Source of the DNA: Lentinus brumalis
Taxonomy: Eukaryota > Basidiomycota > Agaricomycetes > Polyporales > Polyporaceae
Assembly (NCBI GenBank): GCA_001792895.1
Contig: MARA01000025.1
Span: 186,001 to 250,000, forward strand
DNA: 64,000 nucleotides
Direction: 5' to 3'
Below the pieces are notes generated by a model. It saw only the letters and a list, made by a program, of their open reading frames with translations. It was not told where the DNA came from and ran no database searches. Both the position numbers and the translations under genes were made by a program. The stretch's first letter is position 1. Each line of letters opens with the position of its first letter. Below, one piece after another: positions 12,569-24,402 of this stretch.

Positions 12569-15500
12569 TCAGTTCGTCATGAGCGGCATGCCGGTGTCGG
12601 TCGACGTGCCGTCCCTGTCGTCGTCCAACCTACAGCGCAAGGGGGCAAGGGGACCGCCAAACGTCAGTGTCGCCGTCCAGGGCGGGCGAGAACGAGAACA
12701 GGCACGCACAGGTAGTTCCGCTCGATCTCCGACAGGATGGACAGGAAGTCCCCTGCCACGGGTCCGCACCATGTCAGATTCCATCGATACCGGGAGGAGT
12801 AGAGGACAGAGAGAGGGCCAGGATGGGACAAGAGCGAGGGAAAAAAAAACGAGGACACTCACAGAGGTACGCGTGCGCACGCGCCGCGGAGGCGGGCGCA
12901 GTCTCCGCCTTCCGCACCGCGTCCAGCAGAGTGGAGGCTACGAAGCGGACCTTGTGCACCTACAGAGTGCGGACACGCACGCCCACGTCAGCCCGCGGCT
13001 TCCCACATTCATTCCCCCCACCCCCAGGGATCTCCGCACTCACCAATGAGGGCCCGTTCGTGGCAATAGACTGAATCGGAATGCTGCGCAGTGCGGACAC
13101 GGATGAGAAAACACGCGTGGGCTGGGCAGAGGAGCAGACACGCACCTGTGGAGGATGTTGAGAAGGTCGCTCGCGACCGCTTCCCGGTCTTCCGCGACGC
13201 GGTGCTCGTCGACGTTCCCTCGGAGGGACGTGATCAACTCGTCGCGGTACTGCTCAATCACGAAGCGGACCAATTGCTAGCGGCGCACGAGACCCCAGCC
13301 GGACCGAGGCAGCACGACGCAAGTCGGACAGAAGATCAGCCATGCACGCAGCCACATCCGGAGCAGCGAGCCGCCTCACCTGCGTGACATACAGGTTCGC
13401 CTGCATGACCAGAAACGGGTTCAGCGCGTTCGCCCGGGACGCGTTCGGGTTGTCGAAAAAGTCCTTGACCTCCGTGAACGCCGCCTGGCGGAAGCCCGCG
13501 CCCCCATACTCGGCGGGGATCTGGCTCAGCCCGTGCGCCTGCTTGAGGCGGAGCGGCTCGGGCGCGTGCGCGAGCGCAGCGACGATGCGCGAGTGCAGCG
13601 CCTGCACCTCCTCGAGGCGCGCGGTGAGGAACTGGCCCTGTGGCGGGGACCGCTTGTCGACCCGGATCCGAACGAGGATCTCGCCCAGAAGCGCGAAGAT
13701 GCGCGACGTGTAATTCAGTCCGGACACAATCGCCGTCTTCCCGTGCGGCTGCGGCAGGTATGCACTCGGCGTGATGCTGGGAAGGCGACGAACACACGGA
13801 CGCGCAGCGAGAGAGAGAGTCGCAGAACGCGGAAGGTGGGAGGTACCACGCGCCACGCGCGCAATGCGGGAAAGGGGTGGTTAATTCTCGGACACGCATC
13901 GGGCGGGGGTGACCACTCACTATTCGTCGTCGAGCTCCCGTGGAAAATTACACGTGGTGTCCTCGTCCCGGAGGCAGATCGGGCGGCCCAGGAGGATGGA
14001 CATGGATTTGTCCGCTGCGTGGTGGGAGGCGACGGGTCAGCATCGATCAGGATAGAGTTTCCCCGGCTGATCAGCCCGCGAACCAATCCCAGAAACCAGG
14101 ATGCTTACCCCAAAGAGTAACCAGAACGTCCTTCGACGGACTTCGCACTCGATCAGGTCGAGCCCTTCGTACGACGACTCCTCGTGCATCCGCAGCGTCA
14201 CCGCGATATGCGCTGCTTCGCCAAAGGCTGCATGCTGCGTTGCGTCGTGGCCCTCGCAGAAGTGGTACACGCAGTCGCTGGGCGGTGGGTTAGAGCGGCC
14301 GTGAGCAAGAGAATACATGCGGACAACGCATTATTTCAGGAACTTACAAGTACCGGATGACGACGTGCATCGACGTGGGTGGGTCGTAGGACGCGACGGA
14401 GATGTGTCGACTCGCCTCATGACAGGTCTGCGCGAGCTTCCGCACCGCGTGACGCTCCATTGGAAGGTAGGACCTTGGGACCTGCACGAGTGTCGAGGCC
14501 ACCGTGGACATGACGAGCGCAAAGAACAGCGGATCGCGCTCTTCCCGCCGCGAGTGCACGTCCGCCATAAACGACGGCTTGTGCACGCATGGCGTTAGTG
14601 GGTATACAAAGTCGAAGAAGAGCGCGATGATCAGGAGGATGGTGTCTCGTGGTGCGACGTCCTCCAGTCGGTGTGGGCGATAGTAGTAGGAGAGTGGGGG
14701 AATTGCGGAAGGCGGCATGACGGACAGAGCCTGGTGCTGCTTGTACGACCAGTTGTGCAAGGGGTACGTACTGAACTGGTCCGAAGGGGTTCCATATGGT
14801 GACTCGACGTCTCTCCCTGGAGAACGCGCCATTCCGTTCTGCATCTCCGGCAAGCGCGAGTTTCCGAACGAGTTCGGCACGGACATGGAGAGCGGCGGGA
14901 ACTGCGAGTGGAAGCCATCTGCAGCAATAGGATACCTGGACGGGGGGAGTGCCGACGGCTGCACAGGCGGGAGAGAGCCTAGGGAGGACTCGAGGAATGG
15001 GGAAGTCTGAGACGAGGGAGAGAGCGCGCCCAGCGTGGGGCTCGTCGCGCTCTGGGAGGTCGAGGAGGGGGACCGCGGGGGGAGCTCCGCGCCGTTTTGG
15101 TTCTCGTGCTGGGCTGCCGCTGCTGCTGCTGCCTCCTGCAATCTGCGGAGGTACCTGGGGGACGCGCCGTGCTTGTCGGCGACCCGAGTCGAGAGCAGAC
15201 TCGAACGACACTGGTACTCACAGGTTGGGGGGCCCCTCTTCTTGGGCTGGTAGTCGTAGGTGCAGGGGATGCCGAGGGTGATGCAGTGCTTGCAGGATCC
15301 CTTTGGATCGTCTGGGTTCTCGCGCGCGCACCTCACCTTGCGCGCCCGACACGCATCGCAGCCTGTGGGATACGTCAGACGAGGGGAAAGGGTGAGCCGT
15401 GGCGCAGACAGGACGCACTCTGTGATTGGCGCCTGTAGAAGAGGAACGAGGACATGGTCAGTTCAGCGACGCGGCAGGCGGAGAAAGGGTCACAACATGC

Positions 15501-15741
15501 GAGGCGGAGGCGGCGCAGAAGACGGGGACGGACTGGGAGGATGCGGGGTAGAGACGGATGCGGAGGAGAAGAACGCGGGGAAGGGGCAAACGCGAGCAGG
15601 CTGAAGGGAGCGGGGAAACATCGGGGAAAGGGAGACTGACTTTCTCTTGATCTTGCTGTTTTCGGAACCATCCTTGGGACTGGGGTCGTCAGAAGGGGGT
15701 GTGGGCGAGTTTGGTTCTTTTTTGGTACGTGCGGAGGGCAT
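12569..15741 (-). CDS. Zn2Cys6 transcription factor with fungal-specific TF domain
   Basis: Nuclear DNA-binding regulator; targets unknown. Twelve exons: 15641-15741, 15419-15432 (14-base micro-exon), 15222-15362, 14348-15154, 14109-14277, 13921-14014, 13380-13776, 13146-13276, 13044-13083, 12863-12959, 12710-12752, 12569-12629; about 698 residues. The binuclear cluster is near residue 40: CDACRARKVRC, then 11 residues, then CKHC, then six residues and Cys (C-x2-C-x6-C-x11-C-x2-C-x6-C), followed by KKRGPP and an Ala/Gln/Ser/Pro linker. The middle holds the Fungal_trans core: FWLLFG, DKSMSILLGRPICLRDED, FPRELDDEY. The C-terminus has FLSILSEIERNYL. Two exon joins (after GPP at 15227-15232, and after FWLLFG at 14108-14111) are one base out of phase, and in both an extra base in the adjacent G/C run restores the family motif. 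It resembles XlnR-like regulators, which I do not claim as its function. Confidence 0.87.
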
Positions 15742-16732
15742 GGTCGAGGGAAGTGGGAGCGAGGCAGGGACGGCCGTGGGTTGGGCTCGGCGGGGCAGGC
15801 GCTGGCGGGGGCGGAGACGCGGAGACGGGTGCGGGTGCGGGTGCGGGGGAGGGGGAGCGGTGCGGACGCGGGGAGCAGGAGCAGGCGAATATGTATGCGG
15901 CCCACAACGCGCGGCCGTGATTTTCAACGCCAACATCTGTTTAAATGTTCGCGTGTCCTCTCTCTTTCGAATCTTTTCAAGCGGCCGGGCTTCTCCACCA
16001 GCACAAATGCGGCCTGCACTCGTCCGTCCATCGCCCCCGGCAGCTTTCCCAATCAGGTCCTCCTGCTGCCTTCTTTTCCGACAAGGCCTCCTGCTCCCCA
16101 GACACCCTCCTCCGTCACGCGTGCCCCCCTCCGCCAGCCCCGGTGCATCTCCGGCCAAACTGGGTCCCGCAACCCCGGGCTCCCCCATCCATCTCGGGCG
16201 ATCACACTCTCAATCAAAGTTCTCCTCTCCAGCGTGTGCCAGCGTGTGCTCGCATGTGCTCCTCGCCTCCTCCTTCTTCGCCATCCAACTACACTCGCAG
16301 TGGCACAGTCAGGCTTTCTTCCGATTACGACATGCATTGCGCTGTATTACTACCATACCACGTCCAGTCTATATCCCCCGCTGCCGCCGCCATGCCCGTC
16401 CGCCGTCGTCACCGTACTCCGTCCGCGGCCATCCTGTCAGAAGCACCCCCTGCTTCTCAGCTGAACGCCCGCCATCATCATCACCCGGCTAGTCCGCTGG
16501 GCGTCCGCTGCAGCCAAGGCCACCGCGCCAGCCATGCGCGACGGGAGCGAGCACTCGCCCCATGACCGCCTGCGAAAGCCCAGCGCATCGCACCCCGCTT
16601 CTCGCCCATCGCCCACCGCCTTCCATCGGAACCGTCCCACCGTCCAGTGACCCCGGAGCCTTTACCCTCGCCAGTCACTCGCAGCGAGCGTCGAACCTCG
16701 TCAGCCCTCGTCCTCGTCGCCTCCGGACCCCC
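15742..16732. promoter_or_regulatory. Long C/T-rich upstream region of the Zn2Cys6 gene
   Basis: About 1 kb between two minus-strand genes, so it would carry the promoter and leader of the transcription factor and the 3' end of the PPR-like gene. The plus strand is strongly C-rich with CCGCC and CATGCC runs between 16030 and 16700, and this produces long spurious open frames. No individual site called. Confidence 0.4.
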
Positions 16733-19534
16733 CTACGGGGCGTCGATCCCTGGCACGGGTTTCTCCTTCGCAGCCAGCCGCCGCCGGTCGTGCAGCGAGA
16801 ACACCTCGAACCCGAGCTCAGACAGCATCACCCGCGCCCGGTTCTCGCCCAGCCACCCCGCGTCGTAGTGCTCCTGGATCTGGTCCCCAATCCGCCGCCG
16901 CAGGTGCACCTGCGCAACGTCCAGGAACTCGACCTTGTCCTTCATCAGCTCCTTCCAGAACCGGAACGCCATCACCGGGTCCTCCGCCGCCAGCGCAGCC
17001 TTGATGCAGTCCCAGCCCACGTTCGGCGTCGGGATGATGTTCAGGTCCAGCATCGTCGTCAGGATGTCCTCCACCGTCTCCAGCTGCTCGCTCGCCGGCG
17101 TCTCGAACTCCGGGGCCACCGTCGCGTGCAGGATCGCCGCCAGCGTCTTGAACGAGAAGTTCTCGAGCCCGTGTGCGCGCGCCATGTCGATGACCTGCTT
17201 CACCAACACCGCGTTCCCGTGGAAGATCGCCCAGTGGATGACCGTCCCGTACGTGACGGCGTCGGGCTCCAGCCCAGCGTCGATCATCTTGTGAATGCGC
17301 TCGACGCCCCGCTCCGGGTTCGCCTTCGCCACGACGGAGATGATGACGTTCAGGTCGTGCAGGTCGAGCCGCATGTCCCGCCGCCGCATGAGGTTGAACA
17401 GCTCGAACGCAAGCTCATCCCGGCCGAGCATGAACGCGCCCCGCGCGAGCGCATTCACCGTCATCCGGTCAGCCGTCTCGAACGGCTGCTTGACCTCGTA
17501 GTACGCGTCGAAGACGTGCTCGGTGAATCGTCGGATGTCCGCTGCGCGTGCCAGCAGCTCCTCGCGGGTCGGGATCACGGAATCTGTATCGTCTGATTCT
17601 TCCCGTTCTTCAGCGCCGCGCTCCGAAGGGACCAAAAGCCAGCGTGAAGGCGCCGAGACGTCAGCTCCGTCGGACGACAGCGGCTGCACAGCGTCGTCGT
17701 GCGGGGGTGGGGGCGAAGCTGGTTGTGGAGCATCAGATGCGGGGTCGGTCTCTTCGCCTTCGGAGAGGTCGTCCCGTGAACTGTCCACCCTCTCCTCTGT
17801 CCCATCTGGCGTGTTTATCCGGGATGCAGCCATCTTGCGGGAACGGCCGATTTGGAAACGGTTGTACCGGTTTTGCCTCACGGCACGCAAGACGGTAGCC
17901 TCCGTGTTCATGAACGCGCTCACGACGCGTAGCATCGTAGCACTGGAAGCCACGATGTACTTGCGGTCCTCTCCTTCGGACCAGCGCTCCCAGAGTGTCC
18001 GGGCCTGCAGCGTGAAGCCGCAGGCAGCGGCGTTGTACACGACCGCATTACGAGCGAACGGAACAACGTTGATGTCCTCCTCTACGATATGCTTCGTCAG
18101 CACACGCAAGAGATGAACGTCCCGCCTGATACCGCGGAGGTACCCGATGAACCAGATGAGCGCTGCACCGCCAGGAGGGTTGTAAGAGTAGTACGTGACC
18201 TCACGCGAGTGCCGGTAGACCGCTTGGGCAAGCTCGCCAGCTTTAGCCTCGGCAGCTTCCTGGTAGAATTGCTGAAGCAAGGTGTCGTGGATGACTGTCG
18301 CCTGAGCACGTTGAAAATGCATAATGATCACCGCCGCGGCTTCCGTGAGGTCGACGTAGCGGGGTTCGTCGAGTGCCGCCTGTAGCCACTCTATGATCAG
18401 CAACGCCATCGGACGCGTAAACTTCTGCCGAGCCGAGATGACGGGGACGAGGAGCGAAGTCGCCCGCGAGAACCACCCATACTGCAGACAGGTGCGTACC
18501 AGAACGGAGAGGACGACGTAGACGTTGTCGTTCGCACCCAGGTCCGTCTTCTCGATAGCGTACGAGTGGATGGCCTGGTGCTCGATCAGCTTTCGCATGA
18601 GGGCAGAGGCCTGCTCCTGCTCGCCTCTCTGCGCGAGCGCGAGCAGGATGCGGAAGAGCGGCCACATAATGCGCGGGACCTGGTGGCCCGGCCCGGCCTC
18701 CTCGAGCTTGAACGGGTCTGGCTTGTCGGCATCGCGCTGCAGCTGGAGCAGCTGCAAGAACCACTCGTGCAGGATCTCCAGAAGTTCGCCGTCCACAGGC
18801 TCCTTGGCATCTATCGACTTCAGGATGCTGATGGCGATCTCGATCGCTGGCTTCAGCCGGATCTGTTTGAGGCGCGAGTGCTCGCGCAGCGCGCGCATGA
18901 GCGTGAGCGTGTGCCGCTTCTTCAAGTGCCGACGCGGGCCCAGCTCCTCGAGCAGGAAGACGGCGGGGTACCGGAAGCGGTTCGCGCGCTTGCGGAGGAC
19001 GTACGCGGCGTCCTCGACGAGAAGGTCCAAGACGTCTTTACGCTCGGTCTCCACAGCGTCGAACACGATATCTCTGAAAGCCGAGGACGAGAACTGGGTC
19101 AAGGCCTCCTGACCGCTGGTTTCGCGGGCGGCGAGGTAGGCGGCGACGTGTTGGCCTTTGTGCTCAGTGTCGGCTACTGAGGTTTCGTCCTTCTGAGGGT
19201 CTGTTGGGGAAACAGGCGAGGACTCCGCTACTGGGGGTGTGACCTTGTTCTCTCCGTTCTCCTTCTTGACCTCAGCGGCCTCCTCGCTTGGGTGCGGCTG
19301 CTCGGGAAGACTTGGAGGCCATAATCTGACCCTCGTCTTCTTCTCGGAAGAGACTGAGGCCGAGGGTTCGGGAGGGGCATCAGGAGGTGGGAGTGAGCTG
19401 GAAGATCGAGCATAGCGTGATGGTGCTGTATGCGTGGGGGGCGATACGAGACCGGGAGCGTGTCGAGTCGTGAGAAGGTTCGAGAAGTGCCGCTGTGCAG
19501 GTGCTCGGAGGAGTTGGTGGCGACAAAAGAACAT
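16733..19534 (-). CDS. Mitochondrial pentatricopeptide-repeat-like protein
   Basis: Probably binds mitochondrial RNA. Intronless, 933 residues from the ATG at 19534. I chose that ATG over an in-frame one 27 codons upstream because it opens a presequence-like N-terminus (MFFCRHQLLRAPAQRHFSN) that is basic and without acids. Residues about 40-140 are Ser/Pro/Glu-rich. The remainder is helical with PPR-like units, clearest near the C-terminus: TVNALARGAFMLGRDELAFE, VIISVVAKANPERGVERIHK, GLEPDAVTYGTVIHWAIFHG. An acidic Ser/Asp-rich linker with DSVIPTREELLA separates the N- and C-terminal repeat blocks. RNA target and exact orthologue not recognised. The long plus-strand frames inside it (e.g. 17523-18116) are shadows of this gene. 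Confidence 0.85.
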   Translation of the reverse strand: MFFCRHQLLRAPAQRHFSNLLTTRHAPGLVSPPTHTAPSRYARSSSSLPPPDAPPEPSASVSSEKKTRVRLWPPSLPEQPHPSEEAAEVKKENGENKVTPPVAESSPVSPTDPQKDETSVADTEHKGQHVAAYLAARETSGQEALTQFSSSAFRDIVFDAVETERKDVLDLLVEDAAYVLRKRANRFRYPAVFLLEELGPRRHLKKRHTLTLMRALREHSRLKQIRLKPAIEIAISILKSIDAKEPVDGELLEILHEWFLQLLQLQRDADKPDPFKLEEAGPGHQVPRIMWPLFRILLALAQRGEQEQASALMRKLIEHQAIHSYAIEKTDLGANDNVYVVLSVLVRTCLQYGWFSRATSLLVPVISARQKFTRPMALLIIEWLQAALDEPRYVDLTEAAAVIIMHFQRAQATVIHDTLLQQFYQEAAEAKAGELAQAVYRHSREVTYYSYNPPGGAALIWFIGYLRGIRRDVHLLRVLTKHIVEEDINVVPFARNAVVYNAAACGFTLQARTLWERWSEGEDRKYIVASSATMLRVVSAFMNTEATVLRAVRQNRYNRFQIGRSRKMAASRINTPDGTEERVDSSRDDLSEGEETDPASDAPQPASPPPPHDDAVQPLSSDGADVSAPSRWLLVPSERGAEEREESDDTDSVIPTREELLARAADIRRFTEHVFDAYYEVKQPFETADRMTVNALARGAFMLGRDELAFELFNLMRRRDMRLDLHDLNVIISVVAKANPERGVERIHKMIDAGLEPDAVTYGTVIHWAIFHGNAVLVKQVIDMARAHGLENFSFKTLAAILHATVAPEFETPASEQLETVEDILTTMLDLNIIPTPNVGWDCIKAALAAEDPVMAFRFWKELMKDKVEFLDVAQVHLRRRIGDQIQEHYDAGWLGENRARVMLSELGFEVFSLHDRRRLAAKEKPVPGIDAP

Positions 19535-22520
19535 ATAGTCAACTGTGTGCGTACGGTACGCGACTTTTGTGTGAGCATCTGAACACGCGGCGTCCACTGA
19601 AGACACGCACCTCATACCGCAGCTCCGCTCCTCTACTTTTCAGCCTCGCAGGAAGTAGACCAGATTCACGGGGCGAGGAACCGGTGAGTCTGTGTAAGTT
19701 TTTGCGCACGGGACGAGCGTCGGGCAAGAGACAGAGCGCAACGTTTTCCTGAGCGCCGACGTCAGCAGCAGCTGTGACGGCGGGCGTCACACCGCGACCG
19801 TCACAGCGACGCGGCCTTCTCCGAGTTGGGCTTCAAGCTCCTCCCAGCCGTCCATGCCCCTGCACCACCAGCTCACACGGTTCCGAGGTACGAGGACGTG
19901 CATACTTCCCCGCTCATACCAGTCCTGGGATGCTCAGGTCAGTACTCAGTCGCAGGTCGGATCTGCGGCGATTGTTTGGTAACTTGCGCAATTGGACTCC
20001 CCACATAATGAGTCCGAATCCTTTGAGCCTATACCGAGGGCAGGCTGATCTGGAGCCGAACGAAAGGTAGGTTGTTGGCAAGCTAGACTACTGGGCCACC
20101 TAGCAGATGCGATGCACGAGACACGTCGACTCGGAGGTTGCCCTCTACGGCGTCTCTGGGGTCTTCACGAGGGCCTCTGCGACACGCGAATGTCCCGCAT
20201 CGATTTAGATTCACTTGCACTTTTCGTACGCCCTCTGTTCTCCTGTATGTGCGAATTGTCAAGCTTTTTTGACCATTTTCTCCCTCGCGCAGATATTCTG
20301 ACTGACCAACAGGTTTTGACGTACTACCCATCGGATATCCTGTTCAAGTCTCCGGTAATCATCACGGACGTTGTACACATCCTCCGTATTTTCGAGCTGG
20401 TTGCTCTCACAAGACTCAAGATCCTCTCCCAGGTTTCCGGATGTCGCACAACCAAGACGATCACATATCTTCGGATAATCATGAGGTCATCAACTTCCTC
20501 TGATTTTCTCTGGTCTAGTCGCGCCCCTGCTACAACGTCCGACCAAGCCAGTCTACTTACTACTTGTCCATGCTTCGTTCTCCTACCAAGCGCGTCGAGG
20601 GTTCGCCTCCGGACATCGAAGCCTCCGGTTCTCCTCATCCCTGCCAACCCTGCCTGCATGCCATGGGAAAGCGGGGTCGCACGATCCCGCCGACCGCGAG
20701 GTTCGACTCGCTCTCGCGATTCGCGACGACAGAGAGCCTGCTTCCGACGCTCATTTCAAAACCCGCCTTGATCGGACGCAATGTCCTGGTGCTCCCCGTA
20801 TCCACCACTCCCTCGGGCCTCAGCCCTGGCCGGATCGTTGCGGTCGCACACGCAGCCGTCAAGCTCTGGAATTCGGCTACAAGATCTCCAGGCCCCTGGC
20901 GTTCTCGGGGCATATACGGCTGGTACCCGTCGCTCCCGTCGCTTGTGGGCTGCGCTGCTTCTGGTGCCTCTCCTTTGACTTGCGGTTCCGTGAGTGCTGT
21001 ATGTTGTTCTCCTGACCGGTGCTTGATCCCTGCTGACTTGGAGAAGCCGGTGCTGCCGGTTGATGCTCGGAAACACCCTGGGTAGAACGCGGAAGAACTG
21101 CTGGTGTGGAAGACAGCGTCCCATAGGCCATCGCTGTCTCCTCCAGTAGCCACGGAGCCAATCCCAGCCGGTTGGTTAAGCAAGACGTCGGAATTGGGTT
21201 GGAACTCTTCCCGCTGGTTCAAAGCCGCTGGAGCTGTGGTTAGTGGTCGTGAGTTGCGTTGTATGGACTGTATGTGGCTTCCCGACGGGGTGGTAGCTTC
21301 TCGGCGCCCATAGAGTGAATGGAGACGTTCTTGGGTTCCGCACTAAGACATTACAGGTAGCTGAACTCTGTTGATGGTGTTACGGGGGTTCCCGACCCGG
21401 TCGTTTCCATCCGTTTCAAGGTTCCATACCCACGGCCGCACAAAACGATCCCACAGAGATCTATGCTCGACGTCTCGATCGGTACGGTGAGGGTGGCATC
21501 TTGATTGGATGCAAATGTCGCGGCCAGATCAACTCTATTGAGAAATTTAAAGTAGGATGCTAATTCAATCCGTGTGCCCTGCTTGCTCACGGGTTCTGGT
21601 TACAGGTTGAGCAGTGTATACCTCGGACATATGCCCGGATAAATTCGAGGCAGTCTTGTTCTGCCTGCACGACTGTGTCTGTTTGGGATGACATCACCCC
21701 AAGTAGCACGAAGTCATGTTTACGTTCCACCGTCGCATTCGCGCCGAGATGGGGTACACTCGTAGGGAAGAGTATTACGGGTACAGTGCCTTGCCGAACG
21801 CCGCCCGTTGTGCACTTGGACCCCAGGTAGCCTGATGGAATGAATGATTTGAGAGAACCTCTGTTACGGTCAACTGTTGGCGGCCAGTGAAAACATGGAC
21901 TGTTCTGTGCTAAGTTACTACTGGCAAACTCCTCGAGGGTGCTGACTGAAGCTCAGCTCTGTTGGAGTTCATTCCGACTGTAACGCCTGAAGCTGGCCAC
22001 TGCAGCCGTTCTCTGTCTCCGAGGCTGTCTCCCGTCTGTCAGCAGATTTTCTGTACCGACGTACACTCTCTGGTCGTGTTCCGGTAACAAGGAGCGGCGC
22101 CCGAGCATACCCTAGTGGCAATGTCACTAACTGCTACATGGTCCCTCCGATGAAGTCATGACGCTTGAAGTACTCGCCTCCTTCCTGCTTCCTGAGCGGT
22201 CATATGCATCACAAGTGTTTTATATGTCTAGTAAGCCACAGAGCTTGAATTCGCACGCGACCGCACAAGTACAGTGCGAGTGTTCTTGAGCACCTTCCAA
22301 ACGCGGTTATCGATAGTTGCCGCCGTCCCGCCGCGGCCCGCCGGAAGCATTGGGCGCCAAAACGATGCGTGCCACAACTGCGCGCGTCTGCACGACTTGC
22401 CACTCTCCCTCCTTCTCACCCTCCGATATCCTCTCGGCTGTAACTTCTCTCTGGATCTCGTGACTCTTTGGACCGGGGAAAAGCTTCTGGTGACTTGAGA
22501 CTCGTTTGAGCTAGGGAGGC
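19535..22520. other. Gene-poor 3 kb stretch with no confident gene
   Basis: Between the PPR-like gene (-) and GRASP (+). Open frames of 150-195 codons overlap on both strands at 20564-21222, and a 79-codon minus-strand frame lies at 21351-21590. None shows a recognised domain, and I could not join them with in-phase introns. A CTAAC-CAG branch/acceptor pair on the minus strand near 21240 hints that an unknown minus-strand gene may lie at 20.6-21.6 kb. The stretch 21.6-22.2 kb is AT-richer than its surroundings and shows no coding signal. Decayed mobile-element sequence is possible but I see no terminal repeats. Confidence 0.35.
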
Positions 22521-24402
22521 ATGGGAGCGGGACAGTCTACGGCATCTCAAGTACCACCGCGCGCACTTCATGTCCTCCGCGTCACGCCTTCTTCGCCCGC
22601 GTCGCAGACGAACATCGAACCCTACTTCGACTTCGTGGTTGGGTACCAGGGCGACTCTCTTGCGTCGAACAACACCGTGGACGCGTCGGAGTTAGAGAGG
22701 ATAGTCGAGAGTCACGAAGGAAGGAGCCTCAATCTCCTCGTTTGGAATAGCAAAAGCCAGGACACCCGTGGTACGTAGGCACCCGTCTCTATTCCTGGCG
22801 CGAGCTGGAGCCCTTATCCGACAGTTGTGCCCATCGTGCCGTCGCGCGACTGGTCGTCTCCTCATGCGAACATCCCGGACCCCCAAGAGCCCGAGGCCGA
22901 GCGGAAGCCTTCGCTCCTGGGCCTGAGCATGCGCGTGTGTGAACCCGAGTTTGCGATGGACAACGTGTGGCACGTTCTCGACGTGCTCGAAGGCAGTCCC
23001 GCCGAGAGCGCAGGACTCGTGCCATATGGCGACTGGATCATTGGTTGGTCCGGCGGGGTCCTCAGCGCAGAGGGCGACTTCTACGACGTAGTGGAGGCAG
23101 TGCGTACCTTTCATGTCCGTTGCACCCTCGTGGTGCCCCTCTCGTGACATAGCCACTTACGACATATCTTTGCAGCACATTGAGAAACCGCTACGCGTAT
23201 ATGTATATTCGTACGACTTCGAGTAAGGCCATTTCTATGTTGGTGCGCGTACATCTGTCTGATAGTGTTCGTTGTACCTTCACAGCTCCATCCGAGAAGT
23301 CGTCCTCATCCCCAATCGCCACTGGGGTGGTGAAGGGTTGCTAGGATGCGTATTTGGGTATGCTTACGTCCTTGCTTGAGTTTCTTCGGGACCCTAACGT
23401 ACATCTGCCTACAGTTTCGGCCTCTTGCATCGGATACCCCCGTTACCAGCCGATCGCGAGCCAGGCGCTATACCCCCGGAGCTCGCCCAGGAGGATGACG
23501 GCTCCGAAGAGTTCGAAGACCAGCAGCTCTTTGTCCCGGCTGATCTTCCCGGCGCTGCGGAGACCCCCGAGGAGCTCGAGGAGCGCGTGCAATGGGAGCA
23601 GGAGGAGTGGGAACGTGTGCAATCCTATGGCCAGAACTATGTGCATGACCATGACCCTGCCTATCAAACTTCTTCTGCGTATGGTGAACAGACCGACGCA
23701 CAGCGTCCTCAACACCCGCCACAAGGATACGATGTGGAGGAGGTCGATACGCCGCATGCGCACTCACACCAGCACGACCATAACGGACATGATCATGGCC
23801 ATGACCATGACCATGACCACGGCCACTCCCGTCCTCATACTCACGGCGACCACAATCATCACCACCACTCCCACAGTACAGGCAGTCACGACCATGACCA
23901 TGACCGCAGTCACGGACACAACCACGACCGAGAACCTATCCCAGCCGCTGCTCCGGTCGCACAGCCGCAACCGCAAACCCCCGCAGGCCGGCCAGGTCCC
24001 CCACCACGGTCAGGCTCCGCCTCCGTCCCAAGTCCCCGTGCGTCAACACCGACGCCGACACGCCCGGCGTTCGGGGCGGGATACATGAACGGTGACTCGT
24101 CCCGTCGCTCCTGAACGTCTGAGCCGCACACTCAACGTCACTCTCTCTTGCGTCAAGGTATCGGCACGGGCATGAGCCCGCGCAAGCCCTCGTGGATGGG
24201 CGCTTCGCGCACGTCGTCGTTCGGCGGCGGCGATATCATCGTGCGTGCGGGAACCCCCCGAGGGTCAGGAGCGAGGGCGGCGACAGAAGCAACGGCGGTG
24301 AATGACGACGCGGATGACGAGGACGGGGACCTGGAGAGCACGACAGACCTCACGGACACGACCGACGCGAACTCCCAGGGCAGTCTCACGAGTGTCGATT
24401 AG
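22521..24402 (+). CDS. GRH1: Golgi reassembly-stacking protein GRASP (Grh1-like)
   Basis: Peripheral early-Golgi protein involved in stacking, tethering and unconventional secretion. Six exons in phase: 22521-22770, 22825-23099, 23176-23222, 23286-23357, 23415-24091, 24158-24402; 521 residues. It begins MGAGQST, giving a Gly2 for N-myristoylation. Two GRASP-type PDZ domains follow: [12 protein letters not shown] and [11 protein letters not shown] in the first, [26 protein letters not shown] and [17 protein letters not shown] in the second. The tail carries an acidic segment ([19 protein letters not shown]) and then, at about residues 328-388, an extraordinary His/Asp-rich block of DHDHDH and HGHN units. 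It ends in a Ser/Thr/Asp-rich region. Confidence 0.93.
23755..23940 (+). repeat. His-Asp-rich coding repeat inside GRASP
   Basis: Degenerate CATGAC/CACGAC units encode about 60 residues dominated by His, with Asp, Gly and Ser interspersed ([13 protein letters not shown] and similar). It lies in the last large exon, downstream of both PDZ domains. Imperfect units suggest expansion followed by drift. Metal binding is a plausible inference only. Confidence 0.8.

Noticed and set aside
12276..13049. 257-codon plus-strand frame
   Set aside because: Overlaps four in-phase exons of the Zn2Cys6 factor on the other strand. Composition is Arg/Gly/Thr-rich noise.
15647..16565. Overlapping plus-strand frames of 200-280 codons
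   Set aside because: Produced by the C-rich upstream region of the transcription-factor gene. Pro/Arg/Ser-rich in all three frames, with no domain.
17523..19180. Long plus-strand open frames (up to about 200 codons) under the PPR-like gene
   Set aside because: They lie wholly antisense to a conserved 933-codon frame in GC-rich DNA, where antisense frames stay open by codon bias. No splice or motif support.
16680..20720. GGTTCGA-like strings as tRNA T-loops (near 16690 and 20700)
   Set aside because: No matching A box, anticodon arm or acceptor stem could be drawn around them.
21351..21590. 79-codon minus-strand frame as an exon of a defined gene
   Set aside because: The sequence looks protein-like, but the joins to neighbouring frames are out of phase and no family is recognised. 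Left as part of the unresolved stretch.
23760..23940. Repeat array that could be mistaken for CRISPR-like or satellite DNA
   Set aside because: Units are short, degenerate, in frame and inside a conserved coding exon of GRASP.
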